Shown here: positions 17,778 to 25,758 of the stretch, in pieces
Position numbering within the stretch: the stretch's first letter is position 1
How the letters are laid out: each line of letters starts with the position of its first letter
NCBI GenBank assembly: GCA_902569285.1
Contig: CACFTS010000001.1
Location: 57,705-121,704, forward strand
Source of the DNA: an uncultured Pelagibacteraceae bacterium
GTDB lineage: Bacteria > Pseudomonadota > Alphaproteobacteria > Pelagibacterales > Pelagibacteraceae
Length of the DNA: 64,000 nt
Reading direction: 5' to 3'
The notes under the pieces: generated by a model
The model's database searches: none
Told to the model about the DNA's origin: nothing
Seen by the model: the letters and a program-made list of their open reading frames with translations, nothing else
Translations under genes and position numbers: made by a program

Positions 17778-18695
17778 CTAAATTAAATTATCCACTAAAA
17801 ATAATACAAAGATCAATAATAAATAAAGAATTGAGTAAGCAAATACTTTTTTTGCCTTTTTTAATTCAAATTTATTTTTTTTAAATTTATATAAATCGTA
17901 ACAAATATAATTGTAATAAATGGTAAGGGATAAAGAGACAAATAAGTATAGCATACCACTAAAACCTATTACATATGGAATTATAATTACTGGAAGCATA
18001 AATAAAGAATAAACAAAAATTTTTTTCTTTGTTTCTTCTATTCCTTTTGTATTTGGCAACATTGGAATTTTTGCTTTTGCATAATCTTTAGCTTTATAAA
18101 GACTTAATGCCCAAAAATGAGAGGGTGTCCAATAAAATATAATTAAAAAAAATGTAATTGGTTCAAGACTTAAAGAATTTGTTGCAATTGTCCAACCTAT
18201 AACTGGAGGTAGCGCACCTGCTGCTCCACCAATAACAATATTTTGGGGTGTCTTTCTTTTTAACCAAATAGTATAAACAAAAACATAAAATGTTATTGTT
18301 ATAAATAATAATGTAGCAGATAAAATATTTGAAAAGTAATAAAGTCCAATAATTGAAATTATTGATAAGACTATTCCATATATTAAGGCATGATCTTTAT
18401 GAATTTTTCCAGTTGGAATTGGTCTAAGACATGTCCTTGTCATTAAACTATCAAGGTCTGCTTCGTACCACATATTTAAAGTTCCTGCTGCACCAGCTCC
18501 TATAGTTACAAAGAAAATACAAATCAAAGAATCAAATAAAGGAATTTGATTAGGTGAAGTTAATAATCCTACAGCACAAGTAAATATAACAAGAGACATA
18601 ACTCTTGGTTTCATCAATAAATACAAAGATTTAATAAAAGTTCCTAAATCTAGTAGTAAAATAGAAACAGTGCTTTTTCTAATTGTATTGGACAA
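17778..18695 (-). CDS. ctaB: Protoheme IX farnesyltransferase (heme O synthase)
   Basis: Attaches farnesyl to heme B to make heme O, the precursor of heme A for the terminal oxidase. It is a UbiA-fold membrane protein with about nine hydrophobic helices. The Asp-rich active site is NMWYEADLDSLMTRTCLRP and the second conserved block is YTIWLKRKTPQNIVIGGAAG. Length 305 is normal. It closes the oxidase gene run on the minus strand, two bases after the small membrane protein gene. Confidence 0.95.
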   Translation of the reverse strand: MSNTIRKSTVSILLLDLGTFIKSLYLLMKPRVMSLVIFTCAVGLLTSPNQIPLFDSLICIFFVTIGAGAAGTLNMWYEADLDSLMTRTCLRPIPTGKIHKDHALIYGIVLSIISIIGLYYFSNILSATLLFITITFYVFVYTIWLKRKTPQNIVIGGAAGALPPVIGWTIATNSLSLEPITFFLIIFYWTPSHFWALSLYKAKDYAKAKIPMLPNTKGIEETKKKIFVYSLFMLPVIIIPYVIGFSGMLYLFVSLSLTIYYNYICYDLYKFKKNKFELKKAKKVFAYSILYLLLIFVLFLVDNLI

Positions 18696-18697
18696 AA

Positions 18698-18964
18698 TTA
18701 ACTTACGTTTGTTACAACAAATATAATAAACAATATCATTCCAATAATAAGAATATGATTGCCTAAATCAAAAAATCCTATTTGTTCATTCTTTTTATCA
18801 ATAAATTTTCTGCTAAGAGGTAAATTATCATATGGGTTTATTTTGATTTTTGATTCTTCCCTATTTTTATCATTTTCAACTTTTATTGAAACACCAAACC
18901 AAGTTATATAAATAAAAAATAAAAAAAATAATAAAAATCCAGCTAATATATTATATCCATCCAT
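18698..18964 (-). CDS. Small membrane protein of the oxidase operon, function unknown
   Basis: Not recognised. It has 88 residues with one hydrophobic helix at 6-26, a charged middle (VENDKNREESKIKINPYDN), and a second helix at about 67-86, so probably both ends lie on the same side of the membrane. It sits between subunit IV and ctaB, so a small oxidase subunit or assembly factor is plausible. An AGGAGG ten bases before the ATG overlaps the end of subunit IV, where it also encodes the terminal Gly-Gly. Confidence 0.6.
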   Translation of the reverse strand: MDGYNILAGFLLFFLFFIYITWFGVSIKVENDKNREESKIKINPYDNLPLSRKFIDKKNEQIGFFDLGNHILIIGMILFIIFVVTNVS

Positions 18965-18970
18965 AAATTT

Positions 18971-19306
18971 TTATCCTCCTACAACAAAATAAAAAAGTCT
19001 AGTAAAAACAGTATATTCAAACTCTGCAACCATAAGAAATATAAAACATCCTATTGCGGTCATTGGCCACAAAAGAACGTTAACTAATGCATAACGTTCC
19101 CAAAATAAATGCATAAAAAAAGCCATAATAAGACCTGCTTTTAAAAACATAAACAGTAAAATCAAAGACCATCTAAGCAAACCTTGAAATTGGTACCAAT
19201 CCACCATGTAAGAAAAAAAACTTAGTACAAATAACAATCCCCATATCCAAAGATATATTCCTATCTTATGTGTTGTTGTTTGTTCTTGTTTTTTTGTTTC
19301 GCTCAT
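18971..19306 (-). CDS. Cytochrome c oxidase subunit IV, prokaryotic type
   Basis: A small oxidase subunit with three membrane helices. The segment LLRWSLILLFMFLKAGLIMAFFMHL matches the conserved second helix of CyoD/CtaF-type subunits, where the bacterial COX4 family shows a K-x-x-L-I-M-x-F-F-M-H pattern. The start MSETKKQE at 19306 is preferred. An in-frame ATG at 19336 would add ten residues and overlap the subunit III gene. Length is about 111 residues. Confidence 0.8.
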   Translation of the reverse strand: MSETKKQEQTTTHKIGIYLWIWGLLFVLSFFSYMVDWYQFQGLLRWSLILLFMFLKAGLIMAFFMHLFWERYALVNVLLWPMTAIGCFIFLMVAEFEYTVFTRLFYFVVGG

Positions 19307-19313
19307 ATTTAAT

Positions 19314-20024
19314 TTACCATAAATAAAAAAATGCAAAAATAAATACCCATACTAAATCTACAAAGTGCCAGTACAATCCTAAAATTTCAATTTCAACATA
19401 GTCACCTTTTATTGTGGTAAACCAGCCTCTTTTTCCTTCATCATAATGACCTTTAAAAGTTTTATACGCATAGATAAATAAAAAAATTACTCCTATAGAA
19501 ACATGAGTACCGTGAAATCCAGTGATCATGAAAAAAAATGATCCAAATTGTTTTGCGCCAAAAGGATTTTCCCAAGGCCTTACTCCTTCATGGATTAATT
19601 TTGACCATTCAAAAGCTTGCATTCCAACAAAAATAAGTCCACCTATTGCTGTAGCCAATATTAGCCATCCACACATTTTTCTGTTTTTTTCATAACCATA
19701 TTTAACTGCAAGAGCCATTGTTCCACTGCTTGTAATCAATACAAAAGTCATAATAGCTATAAGTAATAAAGGAACTTCAACGCCAAAAACATGTAAGCCA
19801 AAAACTTGACTTGCATTTGGCCAATCAACCAAAGTTGATCCTCTACCCTTCATGTATGAAATCAAAAAACAACTAAATATAAATGTATCGCTTAATAAAA
19901 AGATCCACATCATTGCTTTACCCCAATGTACACCTTTAAACATGGTTTGATCAGAACCTGTATCCTGTGCCATTCCTTTAAAACCAGGTTTAAATTCGTA
20001 GCCTTCTATTTTTGGATCAGACAT
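19314..20024 (-). CDS. ctaE: Cytochrome c oxidase subunit III
   Basis: A core membrane subunit of the aa3-type oxidase. It begins after a short polar N-terminus with WGKAMMWIFLLSDTFIFSCFL, and contains HGTHVSIGVIFLFIYAYKT and the C-terminal GLYWHFVDLVWVFIFAFFYLW, all standard for the family. Length 236 with about five helices resembles CyoC/CoxC short forms. It lies 12 bases downstream of subunit I. Confidence 0.94.
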   Translation of the reverse strand: MSDPKIEGYEFKPGFKGMAQDTGSDQTMFKGVHWGKAMMWIFLLSDTFIFSCFLISYMKGRGSTLVDWPNASQVFGLHVFGVEVPLLLIAIMTFVLITSSGTMALAVKYGYEKNRKMCGWLILATAIGGLIFVGMQAFEWSKLIHEGVRPWENPFGAKQFGSFFFMITGFHGTHVSIGVIFLFIYAYKTFKGHYDEGKRGWFTTIKGDYVEIEILGLYWHFVDLVWVFIFAFFYLW

Positions 20025-20036
20025 AGATCATCTTTT

Positions 20037-21881
20037 TTATGTTTTTTCCACCTCAGTTTCAGCAACTTCACTTGGTGGTGTAGTTTGAGTAATAAAATCT
20101 TCTTTTGCTCCAGGGACACTAAAGTCATAAGGCCATCTATGAACTACTGGAAGTTTTTCACCCCAATTACCATGTTCGGGAGGAACGGTTGGAGTAAGCC
20201 ATTCAAGTGAATTTGCTTGCCAAGGATTATGTCCAGCAGGTTTTCCTATTTTTAAAGTTTTAATAATATTAAAAATCAATATAAATTGTGCAGCACCAAC
20301 TATAAAAGCTGCCATACTTATAAATTCATTCATTCCTACAGCAGAAGTTACATATGGACTATCATACATTTCAAAATATCTTCTAGGAACTCCAATAAAT
20401 CCTAGATAATGCATTGGGAAATAGATTGAATAAGCACCTAAAAAAGTTAACCAGAAGTGCCATTTACCCAATGTTTCATCTAAAAATCTTCCAGCTACTA
20501 AAGGAAACCAGTGATAAACAGCTCCCATAATTACCATAAGTGGTGCAATACCCATTACCATATGAAAATGGGCAATAACAAAGTAAGTATCTGACAATGG
20601 AACATCTACACTAACGTTTCCTAAGAAAATTCCCGTAATTCCTCCATTTACAAAAGTAATAATAAAACCCAAACACCATAACATAACTACGTTAAGTCTA
20701 ATGTTTCCTCTCCAAAGAGTTAAGACCCAGTTATAAACTTTCATCGCAGTTGGAATTGCAATTATAAGTGTTGTAGTTGCAAAAAAGAAACCAAACCATG
20801 GGTTCATTCCGCTAACATACATGTGGTGTGCCCATACAAAAAAGCTTAGAGCTCCTATACCAACAATAGCCCAAACCATCATTCTATATCCAAATATATT
20901 TTTTCTAGAATGAACAGATATTAAATCTGAAATTATTCCAAAAGCAGGTAACGCAACTATATAAACTTCTGGATGTCCAAAAAACCAAAATAAATGTTGA
21001 AAAAGAATAGGACTTCCTCCACCATATTCTAAAACTTCACCTGCTTGTAAAATTGTAGGCATGAAAAAACTTGTTCCAAGTACCTTATCTAAAGTCATCA
21101 TTAGCGCACCTACTAATAATGCTGGAAAAGCTAACATTGCTAGAACTGTTGCTGTAAAAATACCCCAAACTGTTAGAGGCATTCTCATTAATGTCATACC
21201 TCTAGTACGAGCTTGTAAAACAGTAATTAAATAATTAAGTCCTCCCATTGTAAATCCCGCAACAAACAAAATTAAAGATATACACATCAAAAGGATCCCC
21301 ATACCTGAGCCTGGAGTTCCTTCTAAAATTGTTTGAGGTGGATAAAGTGTCCAACCAGCTCCTGTTGGTCCACCTGGAACAAAAAAGCTTGCTAATAAAA
21401 CAACAACTGCAATAAAAAACATCCAAAAACTTACCATATTAAGATAAGGGAAAACCATATCTCTAGCTCCAACCATTAAAGGAATTAAGTAATTTCCAAA
21501 ACCTCCGAGAAAAAGTGCCGTTAAAAAATAAACGACCATAATCATTCCATGCATGGTAACAAACTGATAATAGTGTTCAGCAGTCATAAAGCCAGCTGCT
21601 TCAGGAAAACCTAATTGTAAACGCATTAACCAAGAAAGAATCAGGCCTATAATACCTGTAAAAGTTGCTAGAAGAAAATATTGAACTCCAATAACTTTTG
21701 CATCCTGACAAAAAACCCATTTAGTAATAAAACTATGTCCATGATATAAATCTTGTTCTGGTATTTCTGCAGGTCTTACATAGTCCGCATCAGACACTGT
21801 TCCTGATCCTCCTCCACCAGAAGAAATACTTTCTGAAGATTGAGCTTGATAACCTTTTTTATTTTCGTATTCGTCTGACAT
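20037..21881 (-). CDS. ctaD: Cytochrome c oxidase subunit I
   Basis: The catalytic subunit carrying heme a and the heme a3-CuB oxygen site, and pumping protons. WFFGHPEVYI holds the CuB histidine and the D-channel glutamate (E305); VWAHHMYVSGMNP has the two further CuB histidines, and VIAHFHMVMG the heme ligands. IAIPTAMKVYNW supplies the K-channel lysine and GARDMVFP the D-channel entrance aspartate, so it is an A1-type oxidase. The polar N-terminal 45 residues (with a Gly/Ser run) are longer than usual. It lies three bases after the subunit II gene. Confidence 0.97.
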   Translation of the reverse strand: MSDEYENKKGYQAQSSESISSGGGGSGTVSDADYVRPAEIPEQDLYHGHSFITKWVFCQDAKVIGVQYFLLATFTGIIGLILSWLMRLQLGFPEAAGFMTAEHYYQFVTMHGMIMVVYFLTALFLGGFGNYLIPLMVGARDMVFPYLNMVSFWMFFIAVVVLLASFFVPGGPTGAGWTLYPPQTILEGTPGSGMGILLMCISLILFVAGFTMGGLNYLITVLQARTRGMTLMRMPLTVWGIFTATVLAMLAFPALLVGALMMTLDKVLGTSFFMPTILQAGEVLEYGGGSPILFQHLFWFFGHPEVYIVALPAFGIISDLISVHSRKNIFGYRMMVWAIVGIGALSFFVWAHHMYVSGMNPWFGFFFATTTLIIAIPTAMKVYNWVLTLWRGNIRLNVVMLWCLGFIITFVNGGITGIFLGNVSVDVPLSDTYFVIAHFHMVMGIAPLMVIMGAVYHWFPLVAGRFLDETLGKWHFWLTFLGAYSIYFPMHYLGFIGVPRRYFEMYDSPYVTSAVGMNEFISMAAFIVGAAQFILIFNIIKTLKIGKPAGHNPWQANSLEWLTPTVPPEHGNWGEKLPVVHRWPYDFSVPGAKEDFITQTTPPSEVAETEVEKT

Positions 21882-21884
21882 AAA

Positions 21885-22760
21885 TTATTCTTCTTTATAT
21901 GTTTCTTTATTTAAAAGAAAATTATTATTTTTAACTATTTTTTTGTTTTCAAATTCTATATTTTTTTTTTTAGCAATCAAATCATTAAAAGTTTCTTGTT
22001 CAGAAATCCAATTGTTATAATTTTCTGTGCTTTGCACTTCAACACTACCTCTCATTGCATAGTGTCCAACTCCACAATATTCTGCACATAAAACTTCGTA
22101 TTTTCCAATTTTATTTGGTTCAAACCAATAATAGGTTACAACTCCTGGAACCGCATCCATTTTTGCTCTAAATTGAGGAACGTACCAATTATGAAGTACA
22201 TCAACTGATCTTAGTAAAATTTTAACTGGTTGATTGTTTTCTAAATTTATAACGTCACTTTGTATCAATACATCATCTTTTCCATAAGGATCATCTAAAT
22301 TAATACCAAAAGGATTATTGTCATTTATATTAATTACTTGAGTAGTTCCTAATTTTCCATCTTCACCTGGTAATCTATACTGCCATCCCCATTGCCAAGC
22401 CATCACATCAACTTCAAGCGCATTTTTTGGAACACTTACATATTGATTCCAAATAATAAGTCCTGGTGCTAAAAGAGCAGCAACACCTAAGGTTGTTGCC
22501 CATGTTAAAATTTTTTCTAATTTTTTATCGTCTGGTTTATATTCTGCTCTACGATCTTTTTTGTAAGAAAACTTAAAAACGCAATAAACCATAAAAAGAC
22601 ATACTGCTACAAAAACACCACCTCCTACCCAAAAGGTAAGTGTAATAGTGTCATCCATTCCTCCCCAATTTGAAGCAATGTCAGTCCAGTACCATGGTGT
22701 AAAGATATGAAAAAGTACCGATCCTAAGATCACTAGAAAAAATATTATACCCGGATGCAT
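21885..22760 (-). CDS. ctaC: Cytochrome c oxidase subunit II
   Basis: Receives electrons from cytochrome c at the CuA centre on the periplasmic side. The CuA ligands are C225, C229, H233 and M236 in CAEYCGVGHYAM, together with the upstream His in LHNWYVPQF. Two N-terminal membrane helices are visible. CuA means this is a cytochrome c oxidase and not a quinol oxidase, even though the gene order resembles cyoABCDE. There is no fused cytochrome c domain (no CxxCH). It is the first gene of the minus-strand operon. Confidence 0.96.
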   Translation of the reverse strand: MHPGIIFFLVILGSVLFHIFTPWYWTDIASNWGGMDDTITLTFWVGGGVFVAVCLFMVYCVFKFSYKKDRRAEYKPDDKKLEKILTWATTLGVAALLAPGLIIWNQYVSVPKNALEVDVMAWQWGWQYRLPGEDGKLGTTQVININDNNPFGINLDDPYGKDDVLIQSDVINLENNQPVKILLRSVDVLHNWYVPQFRAKMDAVPGVVTYYWFEPNKIGKYEVLCAEYCGVGHYAMRGSVEVQSTENYNNWISEQETFNDLIAKKKNIEFENKKIVKNNNFLLNKETYKEE

Positions 22761-22795
22761 TGCTATTTATATAGTTTATTAATAGCATAAATACC

Positions 22796-22812
22796 TATGA
22801 CAAAATGTCATA
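22796..22812. promoter_or_regulatory. 17-bp palindrome between ctaC and the divergent small gene
   Basis: TATGACA-AAA-TGTCATA is a perfect inverted repeat centred at 22804. It is centred about 42 bases before the predicted start of the + strand transcript and about 45 bases before a possible ctaC start, where many activators bind. The half sites do not match textbook FNR or CRP boxes, so the regulator is not named. Confidence 0.55.
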
Positions 22813-22833
22813 AACTTAAAGCAAATAAGCTAA

Positions 22834-22839
22834 TATAAT
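22834..22839 (+). promoter_or_regulatory. -10 box of the 63-residue membrane protein gene
   Basis: A perfect TATAAT ends ten bases before the ATG at 22849. No good -35 lies 16-18 bases upstream, which fits a promoter that needs an activator at the palindrome 22796-22812. Confidence 0.5.
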
Positions 22840-22848
22840 TAAGATTTT

Positions 22849-23040
22849 ATGCTTAGTAAATTAGGAATTTTAATATCAATACTCGTTCTAGTATTCATTT
22901 TTTTTATAGTCATATCTTTTGGGGCTGGAGCATTTTCAAAGAAAGAAATTACAACCGAAACAAAAAAATATTTAAAATCTGTAAATATTCTTTTAACAAT
23001 TATTGCGGTAGTAGGAATTGTTTTAGTTCTATTTTTATAA
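22849..23040 (+). CDS. Small two-helix membrane protein, function unknown
   Basis: Not recognised. It has 63 residues: helix 1 at about 5-29 (LGILISILVLVFIFFIVISFG), a short charged loop (FSKKEITTETKKYLK), and helix 2 at about 43-62. It is divergent from ctaC and convergent with the second subunit III-like gene, one base from its stop. A perfect -10 box and a palindrome sit upstream, which supports expression. A role in oxidase assembly or stability is a guess from position only. Confidence 0.6.
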   Translation: MLSKLGILISILVLVFIFFIVISFGAGAFSKKEITTETKKYLKSVNILLTIIAVVGIVLVLFL

Positions 23041-23041
23041 A

Positions 23042-23722
23042 CTAAGAAATTAGCGATTTACACCATGCAACAAAAGCATCATTAAAAATATAAATCATTA
23101 AAAAAAACATTAACCAAACAATTAATAAATATGTCCAGTATAAAGATAAAGCTGATATATTTTTTTCTTCTTCTAAAATTTTATTTTGTTCTAACTTTAA
23201 AACTCTTGAAGAAACTTTTCCCCAAAAAAATAGTCCTCCTAAAAGATGCAATCCATGAAGCGCTGTAAAAACATAAAAATTTGCAAAATAAGAATTTGTC
23301 GAAACATAATTTCCACTTTTTAATAATTGAAACCAAAAAATTATCTGTCCAAATAGAAATAGATAAGTTAATCCGCCAATAATTAAAAGATTTCTTTTAA
23401 CCTTTAAGGTATCCTTTTTTTTTAAATCATTTGTAACCTTGTTAAAAAAATAGGTAACAAAGAAAAGAGTTAAAGTATTGATCCAAAGTAAGTTTGGTCT
23501 TAAAAGATACTGTGTATCTTGACCAGGTGGTAAAGTATAAAGATAACTTGTAAATATTAAACTAAATAAAACTGTTGCAATTCCAAAAATAATTATCACA
23601 GCAGACTTTTGAACAGAAATATCAAAAGTTTTTCCTTCGTGAGCATTATCTATTGCTGCACGCTCAGTCTCCCAAGGTTTTTGGAGTAGTGTGCCAAAAA
23701 GTTTCTTTAATAAATTGCTCAT
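23042..23722 (-). CDS. Second cytochrome c oxidase subunit III-like protein
   Basis: A heme-copper oxidase subunit III family member. Support comes from FTALHGLHLLGGLFFWGKV (the family's H-x-x-H helix) and the C-terminal LYWTYLLIVWLMFFLMIYIF. It has 226 residues with about five helices and a polar N-terminus (KPWETERAAIDNAHEG). It is a divergent paralogue of the subunit III in the main operon and stands alone on the minus strand, back to back with the SCO gene. It could be an alternative subunit or a NorE-like accessory protein. Confidence 0.8.
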   Translation of the reverse strand: MSNLLKKLFGTLLQKPWETERAAIDNAHEGKTFDISVQKSAVIIIFGIATVLFSLIFTSYLYTLPPGQDTQYLLRPNLLWINTLTLFFVTYFFNKVTNDLKKKDTLKVKRNLLIIGGLTYLFLFGQIIFWFQLLKSGNYVSTNSYFANFYVFTALHGLHLLGGLFFWGKVSSRVLKLEQNKILEEEKNISALSLYWTYLLIVWLMFFLMIYIFNDAFVAWCKSLIS

Positions 23723-23758
23723 TATTCTTATATAGTTGCTTAATTAATTTTATCAATA

Positions 23759-24349
23759 ATGAAATTAAAAACATCAATAATAATTATATCTGGTTGCTTG
23801 TTTATTTTTTTATTTATTATGCTGCCAATTTTTTTATCGATCGAAAATAAAAAAGATGAATATGTCGCATCCTTTAAGGGTTCATCATTCTCACTTAAAG
23901 ACGTAAACAATAATATAATTACAGAAAAATCATTTGAAGGTCCTTTAACTGCAATTTTTTTTGGATTTACTAATTGTCCAGATGTTTGTCCAATGACATT
24001 GAATAATTTAAATTTGGTAGTAAATAATTTAGATAAAAAAAAGAAAGAAAAATTTAAAGTTTTCTTTGTAAGTATTGATCCTGAAAGAGATACTCCTAAA
24101 ATTATTAAAGATTATTTAAGTTCATTTGAAAATAAAATTTATGGAATTACTGGCAATCCTAAAAAAATATTTGTTTTATCTAAATCATGGGGAGTAATCT
24201 CAGAAAAAATTTTTACAGAAGATGGGAACTATCTAATAAATCATAGTTCATCAGTAATATTATTAAAAAATGGCAAATATTTAGATCGAATTAGCCATCA
24301 TGCAAATTACAAAGACATGTTTAAAGCTATAAACAAATATTTAAGATAA
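23759..24349 (+). CDS. SCO1/SenC copper chaperone
   Basis: Delivers copper to the CuA site of oxidase subunit II. After one N-terminal membrane anchor (about residues 7-28) comes a thioredoxin-like periplasmic domain with the copper-binding FTNCPDVCPMT (Cys-X3-Cys) and the partner histidine in NHSSSVILL. VFFVSIDPERDTP is the standard SCO block. Length 196 is normal. Location beside the oxidase genes supports the role. Confidence 0.94.
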   Translation: MKLKTSIIIISGCLFIFLFIMLPIFLSIENKKDEYVASFKGSSFSLKDVNNNIITEKSFEGPLTAIFFGFTNCPDVCPMTLNNLNLVVNNLDKKKKEKFKVFFVSIDPERDTPKIIKDYLSSFENKIYGITGNPKKIFVLSKSWGVISEKIFTEDGNYLINHSSSVILLKNGKYLDRISHHANYKDMFKAINKYLR

Positions 24350-25042
24350 AAAATTAAAAGCTATTATTGATATCATTGAAATTGCAGCAGTTTCAGCTCT
24401 TAAAATATTTTCATTAATTTTTAATGGAATTATATTTTTAAGTTTTAAAATTTTCTCTCTCTCATTTGTAGTAAAATCACCTTCAGGTCCAATTAATATA
24501 CATAAAGGTTCAGTATTCTTAATAATTAATTTGTTATTATTTGTATTAAGATCTCCAAAAATAATATTCGTTTTTTGATTAAATTTTAAAAAATTATCTA
24601 ATTTTACAATTTCTTCTAATTTTGGAACTTTTAATCTATTACTTTGTTCCGATGCTTCTACAATAATTTTATTTACTCTTTTTTCATTTATTTTTCTGAC
24701 AATTGTTCTTTCTGTTAAAATCGGTATAAATTTGGTAACTCCAAGTTCGGTAGCTTTTTGTATCATCAAATTTAAATAATTTAATTTAATTGGTGTAAAA
24801 GCTAGCCAAATTTCTTTTTCATTATCATTTGATCTAATTTTTTTTGTAATTGAAAATTCTACAATTCCTTTTGTAATTTTAATTATTCTCGCTTCCCATT
24901 CTCCATTTTGATTAAATAATGAAAAGTTTTTACCTATATTAATTCTCATGACTTTGGTCAAATAATGTGATTGAAATTTATCTAATTTTCCAGTCATACT
25001 AACTGATAATATTTCTGAAAAAAATAATCTAATATTACTCAT
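24341..25042 (-). CDS. rsmE: 16S rRNA m3U1498 methyltransferase
   Basis: Methylates U1498 of 16S rRNA, using a SPOUT-class knotted fold. The signature ILIGPEGDFTTNEREKI lies near the C-terminus, followed by ILRAETAAISMISI, which forms the knot. The N-terminal PUA-like region contains HYLTKVMRINIGKNF. Length 233 is normal. The stop overlaps the convergent SCO gene by nine bases. Confidence 0.94.
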   Translation of the reverse strand: MSNIRLFFSEILSVSMTGKLDKFQSHYLTKVMRINIGKNFSLFNQNGEWEARIIKITKGIVEFSITKKIRSNDNEKEIWLAFTPIKLNYLNLMIQKATELGVTKFIPILTERTIVRKINEKRVNKIIVEASEQSNRLKVPKLEEIVKLDNFLKFNQKTNIIFGDLNTNNNKLIIKNTEPLCILIGPEGDFTTNEREKILKLKNIIPLKINENILRAETAAISMISIIAFNFLS

Positions 25043-25059
25043 TTATGTTAAGTTAATTT

Positions 25060-25722
25060 ATGAAAAATATTAAAGCAATAATTTTTGATGCTTATGGAAC
25101 ATTGTTTGACGTAAATTCAGCGACAGAAAAATGCAAAGATAAAATTGGTGATAAATGGGAAGGTTTTTCAAACTACTGGCGAAGTACACAGTTAGAATAT
25201 ACCTGGCTTAGAAGTTTAATGAACAGACATAAAGATTTTTGGCAAGTTACCGAAGATAGTTTAGATAAATCAATGAAAGCATTTAATATAAATCCTTCAA
25301 TGAGAAATGAATTATTAAATCTTTATAAAATTCTCTCTCCTTTTAAAGAAGTGCCAGAAGTTTTAAAAGCTCTTAAAGAAAAAAATTATAAATTGGCAAT
25401 TCTTTCTAATGGAACACCTACTCTTCTAAATGAATTAGTTAAAAGTAATAATTTAGAAAAAATATTTGATGATCTTTTTTCAATTGAACAAGTTGGAATT
25501 TATAAACCAAACTCAAAAGTTTATGATATGCCTATAAAAAAATATCAAATACAAAAAAATGACGTTGTATTTTTAAGCGCAAATACATGGGATGTTTCTG
25601 GAGCAGGAAACTATGGATACAATTCCATTTGGGTAAATAGAAATAAAAATATTTTTGATAAATTAGATTATCTTCCAAAAAATATAATAAAAGACCTCAA
25701 TCAATTACTTGAAATTGTTTAG
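25060..25722 (+). CDS. HAD-superfamily type II 2-haloacid dehalogenase-like hydrolase
   Basis: A hydrolase of the L-2-haloacid dehalogenase branch. The nucleophile Asp is residue 9 in AIIFDAYGTLFDV. YWRSTQLEYTWLRSLM is the distinctive cap-domain block of true haloacid dehalogenases, LAILSNGTP carries the Ser of motif II, and VFLSANTWDVSGAGNYG is motif IV. Length 220 is typical. It could act on 2-haloacids or on another 2-substituted acid. Confidence 0.88.
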   Translation: MKNIKAIIFDAYGTLFDVNSATEKCKDKIGDKWEGFSNYWRSTQLEYTWLRSLMNRHKDFWQVTEDSLDKSMKAFNINPSMRNELLNLYKILSPFKEVPEVLKALKEKNYKLAILSNGTPTLLNELVKSNNLEKIFDDLFSIEQVGIYKPNSKVYDMPIKKYQIQKNDVVFLSANTWDVSGAGNYGYNSIWVNRNKNIFDKLDYLPKNIIKDLNQLLEIV

Positions 25723-25758
25723 ATTACCAATTAAATAAAGTTTAAAAAAATTATTATA

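Noticed and set aside
22086-22260. Fused cytochrome c domain on oxidase subunit II
   Set aside because: The protein ends about 50 residues after CuA with no CxxCH motif.
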